Origin: Fasciola hepatica
Taxonomy: Eukaryota > Platyhelminthes > Trematoda > Plagiorchiida > Fasciolidae
Assembly: GCA_948099385.1 (NCBI GenBank)
Contig: CANUEZ040000165.1
Span: 2,678,501 to 2,742,500, forward strand
Direction of reading: 5' to 3'
Length of the DNA stretch: 64,000 nt
Part shown: in pieces, positions 1-11,339 of the stretch
How the letters are laid out: every line of letters starts with the position of its first letter
Numbering within the stretch: the first letter of the stretch is position 1
The notes under the pieces: generated by a model
Told to the model about the DNA's origin: nothing
Database searches by the model: none
Seen by the model: only the letters and a program-made list of their open reading frames with translations
Made by a program: the position numbers and the translations under genes

Positions 1-2
1 CG

Positions 3-506
3 ACTCTTGCAGGAGTCCGAAATCCAAAACCAAATCGGGAAAACAGTCCAATACCTGAAGTAAAATCAGTAATCCCTCAGCTGTTGACGTCAGAACTAGC
101 CATTCCTTGCATACCACAGAAAGGAGCGAGACTAGATGTATTTGCACCGGTACCCGTAACGAATTCGAAAATAAATAGAGTAGCTTTATCGGCAAAATCA
201 GCCATCTCAACTCGCGGACCCGGACCTCACTCTCCGAACCCAATCAGTCTTTTGCCTCCAGGTAGAGTGAACCATAAAAACACTTCTTCCAACGACGAAA
301 AAGGAAGTCTCAGCAGGACTGTTCAGACCGTTATGCCAGTACCTTATCCAAATGCGGTTCCGGTTGACTACTTACGGGTTACCCAACCACATGCGTCCTG
401 CTCTTCAATTCCAGATAGTCGCGAGCTTTCGGACTTAATGCCACCCCATCTGAATTTGCCGGTTTTTCCATTTCCTCTGAATGTCCCGCCTCCTCCCATA
501 CCATAA
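3..506 (+). pseudogene. LINE-A ORF1, proline-rich C-terminal part
   Basis: An open frame runs in from the window edge and ends at 506, giving about 168 residues. It is low complexity and rich in proline and serine, ending in a run of prolines (NVPPPPIP). No nucleic-acid-binding domain is visible here; any coiled coil or RRM-like part would lie upstream of the window. The assignment rests on its place directly before the endonuclease and on a similar proline-rich stretch before the endonuclease of the second copy (9,898-10,350), where a PFPLSVDYL-type string recurs. The internal methionine at 84 is probably not a real start. Function in the element would be RNA-binding ribonucleoprotein formation, but that is family knowledge. 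Confidence 0.5.
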
Positions 507-535
507 CTCTCCCCACACCATCCCACAGTCCACCA

Positions 536-1398
536 GTGGCTACAATTTCTTTAAACCTGGCAGCCACCTTAAGGTGTCATACATTCCATGTACGTCATGG
601 CCACGATAATGATAGTTTCAAAATTGCACATTTCAATGCTCGCTCCCTTGTAAGTAAACTTACATCCGTCCGCTCCTTTGCACTGCAATCTCACCCGGAT
701 GTAATCCTCGTAACCTAAACCTGGCTTACTGATAAAACTCCCCCTGACACATTTCCATACCCGGTTATAATATATTTGCCACGAACAGATCTGAGAGACG
801 TGGTGGTGGCTGCCTTGCTTATAGTAAGAGCAGTCTTGGAACAAACTTACCCCAACTTACTGTCTTTGATAAGGTCCAAGACTCTGTTTGGATCCCTATA
901 CTCCTGCTTCAGGGGCAGCTCGTCATTGGTTGTGTTTACTGTCCGCCGGGCTACAACGTGGGCAACGTAAATGCAATCATCGATGCTTTCTGTCAAGTAG
1001 CTGAAATCCCGCGTGCTTCTAAAATCATAGCGGGGGACTTCAACCTCCCTGGCATTCGTTGGGCAACCCTGAATTCCTCTCCAAAGTTATGCAATTTTAT
1101 CTCATGTATCCGTGCTGGCGGATGGACACAACACGTAAAATCACCAACCAGAGGGAACAATATTCTTGACCATATCTTTACTTTAGGCCTCCGAAATATA
1201 AAGACAAATGTCCTTAGCCACCTTCCTGATCGTGATCATAGGGTCATAACGTGTGAATTCTCCGTTCAGCCGCATCACCAGGAAAGTCCTCAAAATCGAA
1301 AATCTTTCCGAAATGCAAATAGGGATACTTTACCCACCATCCTGCGTAACCAGACATGGGATGAATTTTTTCAAACATCTGATCCTCAACTGGCGTAG
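536..1398 (+). pseudogene. LINE-A ORF2 endonuclease domain, broken
   Basis: This is an exonuclease-endonuclease-phosphatase type domain that would nick target DNA for target-primed reverse transcription. The first motif reads AHFNARSLVSK near 630, followed by HPDVILVT. The next codon, where this family has the catalytic glutamate of ETW, is a TAA stop (716-718). The frame then slips, and the rest resumes around 900-1,398 with CVYCPPGYNVGN, AGDFNLPGIRW (catalytic Asp/Asn) and PDRDHRVI (the terminal Asp-His). At least one nonsense mutation and a frameshift inactivate it. It abuts the reverse transcriptase part at 1,402. Confidence 0.8.
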
Positions 1399-1401
1399 GA
1401 T

Positions 1402-3427
1402 GTGATGTACTCTAACCTATTCTGTTCTCTTAACATCATATCTTCCGAGATAACTGAATTCGGTGGGAGAAAAACCGATCGACAACAAAAGTTGCAACGT
1501 AAGTTCGAAAAGTTGCAGCTTGCCTACGAAAGGACCGACGACCTTTCTATCTTCCTCTGCCTCAGCCACCTCTCACGCCGGCTACTAAGTGAAAATGAGA
1601 ACAAGCTGGAGAAGCAAGAACTGTACGCTCTCAACCAGCCGAATAAAATAGCCCACCTCTCTGGCCTTATCAAAACTCGAAATCCCCGCTGTACAACCAA
1701 AATACCGTATTTGCTCCTATCAGAGAACATTTATATCAGCTCGCCTCAGTTAATCGCCGAGGCGTTCAATAATTTCTTCGCTTCTACCTTCATAACAGAC
1801 CACAATAGTCCAACCCAGGATCTCACCCCCTTGACTGCTGACACCTTGTCAACCGTAGTATTCTCAGCCAACGAAGTCAGAAAGCTGTTAAATTCCACCC
1901 GGCATCTGGCTCGCCCCGGTCCCGATGGTATTCCACCAGCTGTTTCGTCTTGGCGGCCCGGACATTGTGAGGCTTTTGATGAACTTATTTAATCTCTCCA
2001 TGTCACAAAGCATTTTCCCTTCCCAGTGGAAAACTTCCGTTATCAGTCCCCTCCATAAGAAGGGTGCTTTACATGACCCTGCCAATTACCGCCCCATAAA
2101 CCACACTCCCATTATATCTAGGATAATGGAACGAGTAGTTAAAGATGAGATTGCCAATTTTATCATCACCCGTGGGTTAGTAAATAAAAACCAACACGGC
2201 TTCTTAAAGTCTAGGTCGTGCCTGACCTGCCAACTTGATTTCCTTAATCTGATCACAAAGTCAGCTGACTCTGGAATGGCATTTATCGTTATCTTCTTTG
2301 ATATGACGAAAGCATTTGACCGCGTGCCTCACGCCCAGCTGCTAACCAAGGTTAAATCTTACGGCATAATAGACCCGCTCTTTTCTTGGTTGTCATCCTA
2401 TCTTAGCATGAGATCGCAAGCAGTAAGCATTGAGGGTTACCTTTCATCACCCCGGCCAGTCACAAGTGGTGTTATACAGGGCAGTGTGTTAGGTCCACTT
2501 TTATTTCTTCTCTACATAAACGACGTATTCAAAGTAATACGCCATGGCACCGCGTACCTATTCGCCGATGATATTAAGATTGTATATTCATTTGAACCTC
2601 ATACCTCGACCTATACCCTCACCAAAATAGCTGACGACCTGAACGCTCTTGACATATGGTGCAGCACTTGGAAAATGAGTTTCTCCGCTGCTAAGAGTGC
2701 CATTCTCCCATATAAAAGTCAAATTCCCCCTGAGTCCCTCGCCTTAAACGGCTTGTTCATTCCTACTACTCCGCTAGTACGAGATCTCGGTCTACAATAT
2801 TCTTGCACGTTCACCTTTCAAGAACAAGCCACCTACTAGGTGGCTAAGACTAAGAGAACGATAGCTCTCGTCTGCAGAACCTTTAGAATGCGCGACAGCT
2901 AGCTTCTGATCTTTAAATCCCACGCCAGACCACAGCTCGAGTACTGCCCTCTGGTATACACTCACATGCGCAAATCTGACAGACTTGCGATCGAAAGAGT
3001 TCAGCAATCCTTCACCAAGCACTTACTCGGCTTATCATCCCTCTTGAATTATAAAGAGAGATGTGAGCTACTAAGGCTTGAACCCCTATGGCTACGACGT
3101 ATGAAACTCAATCTTTATCTTCTATTCAACCTCCTACATTCTAGAGCGCATACGTCCATCACTGATCTATGTTTCGCTCAAGACGCACCCTACCCTCTTC
3201 GTAACCAAAATCATACTACTAAAGTCCCATACTCCAGGACAAAACTAAGAGCAAGGTTCTACATCACAGTTTATTCCCGCATTTGGAACGGACTGCCCGA
3301 AGACATTCGGGCCTGCCAGACACTAGACCGTTTCAAAATTGTCCTTACAAAATACTTAGATGTCGCCAAGGTACTACAATTAACCCATATGTGCACGCGT
3401 TGGAACAAGCTTATGAGCGTAACCTAG
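1402..3427 (+). pseudogene. LINE-A ORF2 reverse transcriptase and CR1-type C-terminus, broken
   Basis: Reverse transcriptase blocks appear in order across overlapping frames: fingers region up to about 1,990 (ending in a RPGPDGIPP-like string), then 1,925-2,839 with PANYRPIN, FDMTKAFDRVPH, SGVIQGSVLGPLLFLLYIND and the catalytic LFADDIKIVY near 2,560. A frameshift lies near 1,920-1,990 and a stop at 2,839. The C-terminal region resumes to 3,427 with RKSDRLAIERVQQSFTKHLL and PLWLRRMKLNLYLL, matching the post-RT region of CR1-like elements. The catalytic FADD is intact, yet the element cannot make the full protein. Close relative: 40,780-41,662. Confidence 0.85.
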
Positions 3428-4285
3428 ATTTTTGAATAGAGAAAGAAAGCACGACCCGGTTAACATCCTTTGCAACATCGACATCACCTACCCCATATGC
3501 CTTCTCCGTCGCCAACACATTAGTACCCCTTAGAATGACTTACATCACTGACACTGCTCTTGTTAGATTCTCCCCAATTCGCGCGCTCCAACGTCTCCTA
3601 CCTATTACCTTTATCATACTTAATTCGCTTTACTCGGTCCGAACTGACCCCATTTCCCTCCTTTATTTTGCCTTAGCGCCCGAACACTTAATCCAGTTCC
3701 AGTGACCACCACTTACATTCTAAATCACCATTCTTATTCCTAGTTTTTGGTCATTATTTTTGTATTTCCATTCACTCCCAATGGCTCACAGTCCTCATTC
3801 TCCCCGAAGTAGTCTGTGTCTACATTACTGGATTTCTCTTTTCACCATTGACCGTTGATCCTCAGCTGGGAGCATCCCAGACTGCGTCTCTCTACTCTTA
3901 TGCTTCCAGACACCAACCGGCGCGCATCTCCCATCTGATGTCTTGGAATGATCCGGAGTTAACACCAGCGAAATATCTGGCCCAAACGTCAGGCTTTAAA
4001 TCTGGATCCCCCACAATCTCCTAGACTACGCCATCTCTACGTCTGTATGATCTCGACCAAAATCACCTGTGCAAATCCCGCCGATGCGGGGCGCGGACAG
4101 ATCCCCCGCTTTGGCCGGTGCACATCGGGCGTGCAGGACGTCTGCAACAATGCGCGGGCGCAACTAGGTGGATCGCACCTCCTGCCTCCATAAATGGTTT
4201 ACAGGTTAGGTGTCCATCGCACGGTCAGCCCCACCCACTAGCATCGGTTGCGGATTGAAGAAAACAATAAAATAGAACAAAAGGA
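3428..4285 (+). other. LINE-A 3' untranslated region (inferred) with a repeat shared with the right flank
   Basis: No coding frame is visible. The stretch is C/T-rich, then GC-rich around 4,070-4,240, and ends in an A-rich tract. The part from about 4,040 to 4,238 has a diverged counterpart at 59,600-59,742 in the same orientation, so it is a dispersed repeat. The link to LINE-A is by position only. Confidence 0.4.
4040..4238 (+). repeat. Dispersed repeat, copy 1 (partner 59,600-59,742)
   Basis: Core match: ggtggatcgcacctcctgc here against ggtggattgcacctcttgc at 59,667, followed in both by caggtt..ggt.tcca.cg.acggt.ag..ccaccca-like sequence. Similarity continues upstream through aatcacc...aatcc...cgatgc. 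Divergence is substantial, so these are old copies. Confidence 0.5.
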
Positions 4286-4956
4286 ATACCGTTCATATAC
4301 ACAAAATGTTGCTGTCTCCTCCAGCCAACATTGACGCTCCATCGTGCTCGCTTCAAATTTGCCTTCATAACCTAACGCTATTTTCGTCCGGCAAAAGTTG
4401 CTTTTTTGGTGCACAATTATCGTATACTTAAAAACCCATCAACACTTCTGGCTCATTATTCCCAGTCCACTTCCCGCGGTTTCGTGCCAAACTACTCACC
4501 AGTCTTATTTGCAAACCTAACCACTCTCTAAGATAAAGCCCACCCCTTTTTGCTACTTTTACCTATATACTCTAGAAATAACGCATTTATTGCTGTCACT
4601 AACTTCCGTACCACAATCTCTAGACAGTGTATGATACTGCGAAATTTATCTCTTGAGATTCCCAATAATCGACGACTCTGTGTTTGCTTGCTTTCTCTGC
4701 CAGCTCCGCTGTTTGCCCACTTAAGGCTGTTGCATTGCAATGTCCTCATCTTGCAAGGTACTGTGTCCCACTTTTGCACATCTGATAAGCTCTTGTGCTG
4801 CAGAGTTCTGTTCTGTCGCCACAAAGTGGTCCACCTTTTGTATCAAACATAAACTGATAGTCTTCTGCCCATCACTTCATCGTTTTTCCAGCTGTGTCCA
4901 TCCTACTGTTGTGGTTGAGCATCACGCAACGATTTTCTCGATAATTCCTAGTTCAT

Positions 4957-5100
4957 GCTGATGCATTACACTCCTTTTTTCTGAAAGAAAAACAATCCAC
5001 TCAAAGTCCATATGTTTTATCCGGTCACTTCCTTCACCATCACTCTGGCAACCACGGTCCAGATGTGTAGTCCATTTGGTTTATCACACACACTCCGCTC
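4957..5100 (+). repeat. Direct repeat, unit 1 (unit 2 at about 5,361-5,500)
   Basis: Unit 1 begins gctgatgcattacactcc and unit 2 gctgaagcattacattcc, 404 bp apart. Both continue with ttttttctgaaag.aaaacaa, then tccactcaaa and a similar .atccgg.cactt segment. The match fades after about 140 bp. This is a local duplication, now diverged, with no coding content. Confidence 0.6.
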
Positions 5101-5360
5101 ATATCCGGCTGCCGAACTTTGCAAACCTATTCACCGGTTGTTCTGTATATTTCCTTTCTCATGCTCCATTCCGATAGATCATCTTAGACACTTCCGATAC
5201 TTGATACATTTTTTTCACTACGTGAAGTCTTTGCTGAGAATTATAAGTATGTAAATACTTATCTGTCATTTAACCGGTCATCCTTCTTGCAAGCCACGTT
5301 TCTGCCACTATCGTAGCTACGCACCACACGTAGATTTTTTTTGTCAGTTACCAGTTTCTT

Positions 5361-5500
5361 GCTGAAGCATTACATTCCTTTTTTCTGAAAGCAAAACAAT
5401 CCACTCAAAATCTATATGCTCTATCCGGCCACTTCTTTCAGCATCAGTTTGACACCCACAGTCCAGTGTGTTGTCCGTTTCGTTTTACAACTGGCTCAAC
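5361..5500 (+). repeat. Direct repeat, unit 2
   Basis: Diverged copy of 4,957-5,100 in the same orientation; see that entry for the shared blocks. Confidence 0.6.
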
Positions 5501-6100
5501 CGATATACGGTCACTGTACCCCAAAATTGCTATCCTCGACTGATTTTCTTGGTCTTTATGTATTATGCCACCATTTTTTATCGTCTAATTTTTCACCGCA
5601 ACTCCTCTCATATATTGTAAAGCTCCGTTGCGTGAATACGTCTCATTCACGAATGTTTCTTCTTCACGATATCCACGTATCCGTCAATCTGGTTTAGTTC
5701 TCCGACAGGACAGTCATTTTGTGTGATTTTGTACCATTCTCCACCCACCCCTCATTTTGGCAGAATAACTACGCCTACCTCCAGCCGGATCGACCACCTG
5801 ACCTTGAGTTTAAATTCACCGGGCGGTGTCGCAGCAATTGACTTGAATGCCTTCTCTCATATTCAATCGCGTTCGCATAATTGTACAGTCCCACTGTAGC
5901 TTTCATTCAGCTTTCAACGGTACCGTTTGATCTTGCACTGCAGCATGCTTCGGGGTTATCCGAAATAAACTATTACTAATATTCTCAGTGACGAACTCAG
6001 AATCTGAAAATGTAAAGGGATTGATCAATCTCAAGAACTGACTAGGGTGATAAGCGCCAACTTTGCACGGTGGGGTGAAAACCGCGTGTTCTCGGTAAGA

Positions 6101-8405
6101 TTATAATAGACCCCTGCATCTTGTGGCTTTTACATTGCACCGAAGAAAATCTGACTGCTGTTCAAAAAGGTAAATCTTCAAGTCTGACGAAGATATGAGG
6201 TGTGCGGAAAAATTGGACGTTCGCCTGTAGGTGGTAAAGCGGACGATTTGCTGATCGATGTCCACAATTTTGGCAGACTCCTTTCCTATTAGAATACAGC
6301 TGTTTGATGGTTCGGTTGCATACACCGTGTTCTGCACCTGGACAGTGTTTCCGAGCGGCCGCGTCTGGTGACCGCATAAGCCAAGGTATCGCCACAAAAT
6401 GGAACATCAGCGTGCATCGTTGCCTCCGCTGCGCGGTCCGTTGCAATTAGAGCTGTCAGCAGCGATGAGCGAAGCTTTGAACTGTCGACGAAAGCGCTCA
6501 GCCATACCTTTGGCTGCTGGGTGATATGCTGTCATGCGAGAACGATGATAGCCTAACATATGCAATGGTTCTCCAAACAGATGTGGCTCAAAATGTGCGC
6601 CGCGATCAGTGGTTACCGTTGCAGGGCAACCATATTATGAAACTCAACCTTCCATAAAAGCAGCCATTGCGATTTCTGTCTCTATGTTGGCAATCGGAAC
6701 AGCCTCTGGCCGATGGGTGAAACGGTCGATAGTAGTAAGAAAGTAACGGAAACCTTTACAGGCGCCGAGAGGACCAAAGATATCTATGCATATATGAGAA
6801 AACCGTGAGGATACAACGGGAAAGTGATCTTTTGGAGCCATTGTATGTTTACTTACCGTTGATTGTTGGTGCTGAACGCTTGAACGAGCCCAATCACGAA
6901 TGTCCATTTGCATGCCGTGCCAGACGAACCTATCTGCAACTGGCTTTGTGGTGGCTCGGATGCCAGGACGGGCTAAATTATGTAAAGCGTCGAGAATTGT
7001 GCGGCGCCAGGACATGGGTACGACGGGACATGGATGTTGCAAAGTCGTGTCACCCGTTATCGAGCCTGAGGAAGTGGCTAAAGGAAACTCCGAAGGTTTA
7101 AGCGATGCGGCCTTGCTAGAATTTGTGAAATCCAATTCCAAAAGTTGGTCTACAGCCAAAGCTTTGGGGTCTGTGCCTCGTAGCTGACTAGAAATACCGT
7201 CTACTGGAGAAAGAGCATCAGCCACAACGTTGTTGGCGCCAGAAACGTGGCGAACGTCACAGTAAAACTGTGCCACGAAGTCTAAATGACGCAACTCATG
7301 CAGTGAGTGTTTATCAGTTCGACCATGAAGCGCACTCCTCAGTGGTTTGGGATCAGTAAATATGACCAACTGTCTGCCTTCGAGAATGTGTCGCAAATGT
7401 CTAACAGTACTGTAAATAGCAAGTGGTTCACGATTAAACATAGAGTACTTAGCTTCAGCTGGTGGGAGACGACGAGAGAAAATGGCTAGTGGTTCCGGCT
7501 GTGATGTAGATGACTGCTGTAGCACGTCACCTATGGCTTTGTAAGAGGCATCGGTGGCCATACTCAGTTGAGCTTCAGAGCCGAAATAAACCAGCAACGT
7601 AGCAGAAACCAAGGCATCATTAACTGAACTCGAAGTGAATCTGTGAACGGCGGTATCAAGTGAACACAGTTTGGGATGAAACGCCGGTAATAGCTTACCA
7701 TCCCATTGAAACGACGAAGGGGACTAATGAAGCAAACGACGGAAAGTCACGAACGGCTTGCACCTTTTCTTCCGAGGGCCGAATACCACGTCCATCGATC
7801 ATGTGGCCTAAAATCTAAACTGAATTTTGGCCGAAGGTACTTTTATCTGCATCGACGGTCATGCCATATGCTGCCAAAAGCTGGAACAAGTGATGTAGGT
7901 GTTGCTTGTGCTCATCCACAGGTTCACTATTTACTGAAAGATCGCCTATATAGGCGAAAAAAAATCCAAACCCTTGGTAACCTGGTCAGTAAAGAGCTAA
8001 AAGTTTGGTACAGTGTTGCGCAAACCAAATGGCATTCGTAGGAAGTCGAAGAGACCAAAGGGTTTTGTCACCGCTGTCTCAAGTACACCCCTATCTGCTA
8101 TAGGAATCTGGTGATAAGCACGTACCAGATCTATTTTGGAGAATATACGAGCACCGTTGATGCTGGCCGCGATGTCCTGAATGTGTGGGATGGGATGCCT
8201 CTCTGTGACAGCGGCATTATTAAGGGCTCCATGGTCTCCACATGGTCGCCAATCGCCTGACTTTTGGGAACCATATGAAGTGGTGAAGCCCAGAGATTAG
8301 TTGATGTACGAGTAAGACCGAACGCAAGTATGTGCTCCAACTCAGCTTATGCGATTTTGAGCTTCCCGGGTGCAAGCCGACGTGCCGTGATGTGCTAATG
8401 TGACG
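6101..8405 (-). pseudogene. CsRn1-like Gypsy pol remnant (RT, RNase H, integrase), minus strand
   Basis: Reading on the minus strand from 8,405, the reverse transcriptase begins with ARRLAPGKLKIA- and ASPLHMVPK-type motifs. The catalytic box near 7,945 reads FAYIGD, where YIDD or YVDD is expected. The clean frame 7,612-6,644 holds RNase H (MATDASYKAIG, IFTDPKPLRSAL, VRHVSGANNVVADAL) and the start of integrase (ICIDIFGPLGACKGF). After a frameshift the integrase core continues with TTDRGAHFEPH and TAYHPAAKGMAERF, completing the Asp-Asp-Glu set, and a C-terminal frame reaches 6,101. Gag and protease are absent: the element stops just before the next LINE begins, and no LTR is seen. Several frameshifts plus the damaged RT box make it non-functional. 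A protease piece of a related element sits at 38,007-38,383. Confidence 0.85.
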
Positions 8406-8542
8406 ACCTACCGGGCTGGTTACGGCTGGTAGTACGGACGGTGGCTAGTCATATAGGTTTCTAGGAATTTAGCTGGTTATTTAGGGGCAAATCAACCCAA
8501 AACAATACAAGAATTCTAAAGATTTTTTCCAATACTTTTATC

Positions 8543-9277
8543 ATGCCTGTCACTCAAAAACTTCGACCCAAGATTAGAGTTAAGAAACCGCTAACACAAC
8601 TGAAACAATGCTCTATACCACTGTTGGACCTCGCGAACGATACTATCTTCAGTGCTTGTATTCACCAAGACGTTGAGAATATCTCAACAAGACTCTCGAT
8701 CCTGGATGACAATATGGCCAAGCTTGCTCCGCTACTGTGCCTGATGGACCCCGCGGCAAGCTACACGCAACAGCAGTTTAAATCAGCTACTGACTTCCTT
8801 GATTCTGTTTCTACCGAGATCTTTAATCTCATCTCAAATGGCAAAAATGCCATGGCCTTCAATCTCCTGGACAAGGCCTCAGTATCACAACTGAAATCCA
8901 CCTTGCTCAGGGCAACTGGCACGGAAAACCATCCATGCACGTGCACAAGGTCACACAAGCGTTCACCACGCCACACGTGTCCTATCCTTTTCCAATTCCC
9001 TTCCGATCAAGTAGCAAGAGAATTCATCACAAAGCAATCGTCGCCTGCCCTGGATACAGCTTATAAATCGGTCAGGATTACGGCAGACAAGACTCCTCTT
9101 CAAAGACAGGTGTCAAGGGCAGCCATTCCAGCAGTACCTCCCACTAGTACCTCACAAACCTGCCCTCGGCTGAGGCTAGCCTCAGCCGTGCGATCACCTC
9201 TCCTCAACCCGGGAAGCTCCTCACCAATCCAGTGCCTGTCGACCTGGACAGCTCACCCTTGTCGGACCCCCGGGTAA
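8543..9277 (+). CDS. LINE-A2 ORF1 protein, N-terminal part
   Basis: An open frame of 244 residues starts at an ATG in the motif MPVTQKLRPKIRVKKPL, a basic N-terminus. Residues about 30-130 are likely helical (DVENISTRLSILDDNMAKL), fitting a coiled coil for oligomerisation. A cysteine/histidine cluster follows (HPCTCTRSHKRSPRHTCP, about residues 130-150), which could bind nucleic acid or zinc. The frame ends at 9,277, and a second frame overlapping by 46 bp continues the same style of sequence, so one frameshift splits the original ORF1. The role as the RNA-binding protein of the element is inferred from position upstream of the endonuclease. No PHD finger is seen here, unlike LINE-B. Confidence 0.6.
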   Translation: MPVTQKLRPKIRVKKPLTQLKQCSIPLLDLANDTIFSACIHQDVENISTRLSILDDNMAKLAPLLCLMDPAASYTQQQFKSATDFLDSVSTEIFNLISNGKNAMAFNLLDKASVSQLKSTLLRATGTENHPCTCTRSHKRSPRHTCPILFQFPSDQVAREFITKQSSPALDTAYKSVRITADKTPLQRQVSRAAIPAVPPTSTSQTCPRLRLASAVRSPLLNPGSSSPIQCLSTWTAHPCRTPG

Positions 9278-10350
9278 CATCCAGTGGACGACAGCTATTT
9301 CTAGATGCAGCTTCGACTCCCACCCGCAGCGTATCTATCTCACCTGCCCCTAACAGTGGTACTGTAGATCGGGCATTAGGGGCCTCTCCATCACTGGCCA
9401 CACCTCCACCAAGTAAGGGGGTTCGTAGAATGCAGGCTACCTCTACTCCCACCACTTCATCCGGTTGGGCCCATCCGCTGGTCCCTCCTGCCCTTACTAG
9501 ATCCCTGAATTCCTCCACGAACCTTTCCGGACCAACAAAAAGTTCATGCGCGAGACCCACTCCGGTCCGTCATCACGCACAAACAGATAGAGTGGGGCCT
9601 CATTGCCAGGGCCCTCCTACCATGCAATCGGAAGTAAAACCGGAAAGCAGTGGTCAAACATCCGTGGGCTCCCGGAGGTGACCGCTCCGATCCACCCACA
9701 AACCTGAACCTGACCGTGCAGACTCTAGGCCTACAGAGGACACTAGCGCAAAGATATAAACATCCACCCCACTCGAGCTGCGATCGAATTGTCAGAAAAT
9801 TCACAATAGGGTCCGACCCACGCACAATCCCACTCGGTATAGAGCCTTCCCAGAGACACAGTGGCCGGCTCTCGACCCGTGTTCAGCACCACCACGTATG
9901 CCGCCACGGATAATACAGGTTGCCCCGATACCAAATATGGTGCCGGGCAGACCTATCTTTCCACCACTGGCCCAACATGCCTTCGCTTCCGTGTCCTATA
10001 CCTCTCGAAACGGGATATTCGATTTCACCTCTCCGGGGGTCTTCCAAGGCCCATATCACCACCAGGTTCAACCCTTCCTGTCGAATATTCCTAGTCTCCC
10101 ATTTCCTCTTTCAGTGGACTACCTCAGTGCAGTCCGCAACCTTGGCACAAGCTTCAACTTCCACTCCGCCCCCGGACTGCTCCCGTTTTTTCGTCCTTAT
10201 CCCTCACTCAACCACAATCCGCATATAGCATCAAGCCCCGGGCTAATGCACCAAATGTCCATAAGTCCCTACCACCACTATCCCCCCAGGCTCCTCCCGA
10301 GCCTCACTTGCCCCCTCCAGGATTCGGCCGTTTCAATTAGAACCCCCTAA
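9232..10350 (+). pseudogene. LINE-A2 ORF1 continuation, proline/serine-rich, frameshifted
   Basis: Two frames (9,232-9,681 and 9,898-10,350) carry low-complexity Ser/Thr/Pro sequence that continues ORF1. The second contains FLSNIPSLPFPLSVDYL, reminiscent of the LINE-A ORF1 tail at 300-500. The region between them is also cytosine-rich but interrupted. No domain is recognised. I treat these as frameshifted pieces of one ORF1; a short linker before ORF2 is an alternative reading. Confidence 0.45.
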
Positions 10351-10445
10351 CCGCTCTTCAAATTACGCCCAGCTTGAAAGCCCAGCAGCGCATTTAGTCA
10401 CAGGCACAAACTCTTCATCTGAAACGCGGTTAAAATGGGCCGAGC

Positions 10446-10866
10446 TTGGACTTCATCGTAAGCCACGCCTTATTTGACGATCCTTCATCCCCTAATCACA
10501 ATGAAATTACGGCTCTATCTACTGAGACCCTAACCAAAAACACCTTGTCGCTCTTACCACTTAAACTCCGCTCTCTCCTCCCAAAATTGCCCCTGCTTAG
10601 AGAGCTTACACTAGACTTACACCCTGATATCTTACTACTGAGACGTGGCTGACGGATCACACCCCATCAAACCACGTATCCATACTCGGCTATCAAGACA
10701 CCGCCAGCAGTAGATCTGACCAAAGAGGAGGCGGCTGCATCATTGACCCCGGACACATATTCACGGCGAGTAGGCTCCATCATCCTATTCTAGACAACAT
10801 TCCAGACTCGGTCAGGCTCACTTTCAAAGATGGTCAAAAACTACTTCTCGTAGCACAACTTTCGCA
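10446..10866 (+). pseudogene. LINE-A2 ORF2 endonuclease, N-terminal half
   Basis: The frame starts with sequence equivalent to the LINE-A endonuclease: LRSLLPKLPLLRELTLDLHP then DILLL. A one-base slip near 10,638 puts the catalytic TETWLTDHTP string in another frame. It continues through GGGCII and DNIPDSVRLTFKDGQKLLLV. Homology ends at about 10,850-10,866 with the catalytic Asp/Asn and Asp-His blocks missing. The break coincides with the start of the palindrome arm. The catalytic glutamate is retained here, unlike in LINE-A and LINE-B. Confidence 0.7.
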
Positions 10867-11339
10867 TGAATGCCCACTCCTCAAAAACATTTATTTTCAC
10901 ACATTTAACAGCATACATCAGTCTGCACATTCTGAAAACGTTTGTTTACATCGCATTTTTAACTTGACTGTGACTGAGGTTGACTTGACCTCGAAATCTG
11001 TTCGTGGCAATCATTGTTGGTCCTGAACATTTTTGAACTTCGGTTCCCGTTTGGTAATCGTTGTGGCCGTAATATTGAGGTTGATCAAATTCTGTATGTT
11101 TATACATTGCTAATCTAATACCGTATACTATTTCTATCAGTCTCGTTTTTCTTTGGTATCCGGTCATCTGGCTCTGCGTTATTCTAATTCGGAATAACGA
11201 CTAACAGCCTGTACGGCTTGGTTCACCAAGACAATTCAGAGATCAAGTTGTGCACTTTTCAAGCCTAGGTCTGTAGCTGGTTGAGATAAGTACGAATAGG
11301 TTAAGAAAACCTGAGAGTAGGCCGATAACTGTGAGGCTA

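Larger units (their letters stand above)
1..4285 (+). mobile_element. LINE-A: decayed CR1-like non-LTR retrotransposon, 5' end outside the window
   Basis: The order is ORF1 tail, apurinic-type endonuclease, reverse transcriptase and a CR1-type C-terminal region, all on the plus strand. Recognisable coding matter runs to 3,427. I extend the element to an A-rich stretch (gaagaaaacaataaaataga) near 4,258-4,280 as its likely 3' end; that end is inferred. The coding parts are broken by stops and frameshifts, so this is a dead copy. The reverse transcriptase is clearly related to the fragment at the palindrome centre (40,780-41,662) and less closely to LINE-B. Confidence 0.8.
4286..6100. other. Non-coding stretch, T/C-rich, no gene recognised
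   Basis: Short open frames on both strands have no family resemblance and look like chance. The only structure I can support is the direct repeat pair at 4,957 and 5,361. The part next to 6,100 may be the 3' region of the minus-strand Gypsy fragment, but no LTR is visible. Confidence 0.5.
8460..10866 (+). mobile_element. LINE-A2: second LINE-A-type copy, truncated inside the endonuclease
   Basis: ORF1 and the first half of the endonuclease are present. No reverse transcriptase follows: recognisable LINE sequence ends at about 10,850-10,866, where the palindrome arm begins. The 5' boundary near 8,460 is where Gypsy sequence stops; it is approximate. Confidence 0.7.

Noticed and set aside
4528..5697. 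Several 70-100-residue frames on both strands
   Set aside because: No family similarity, overlapping frames on opposite strands and repetitive surroundings; chance frames.
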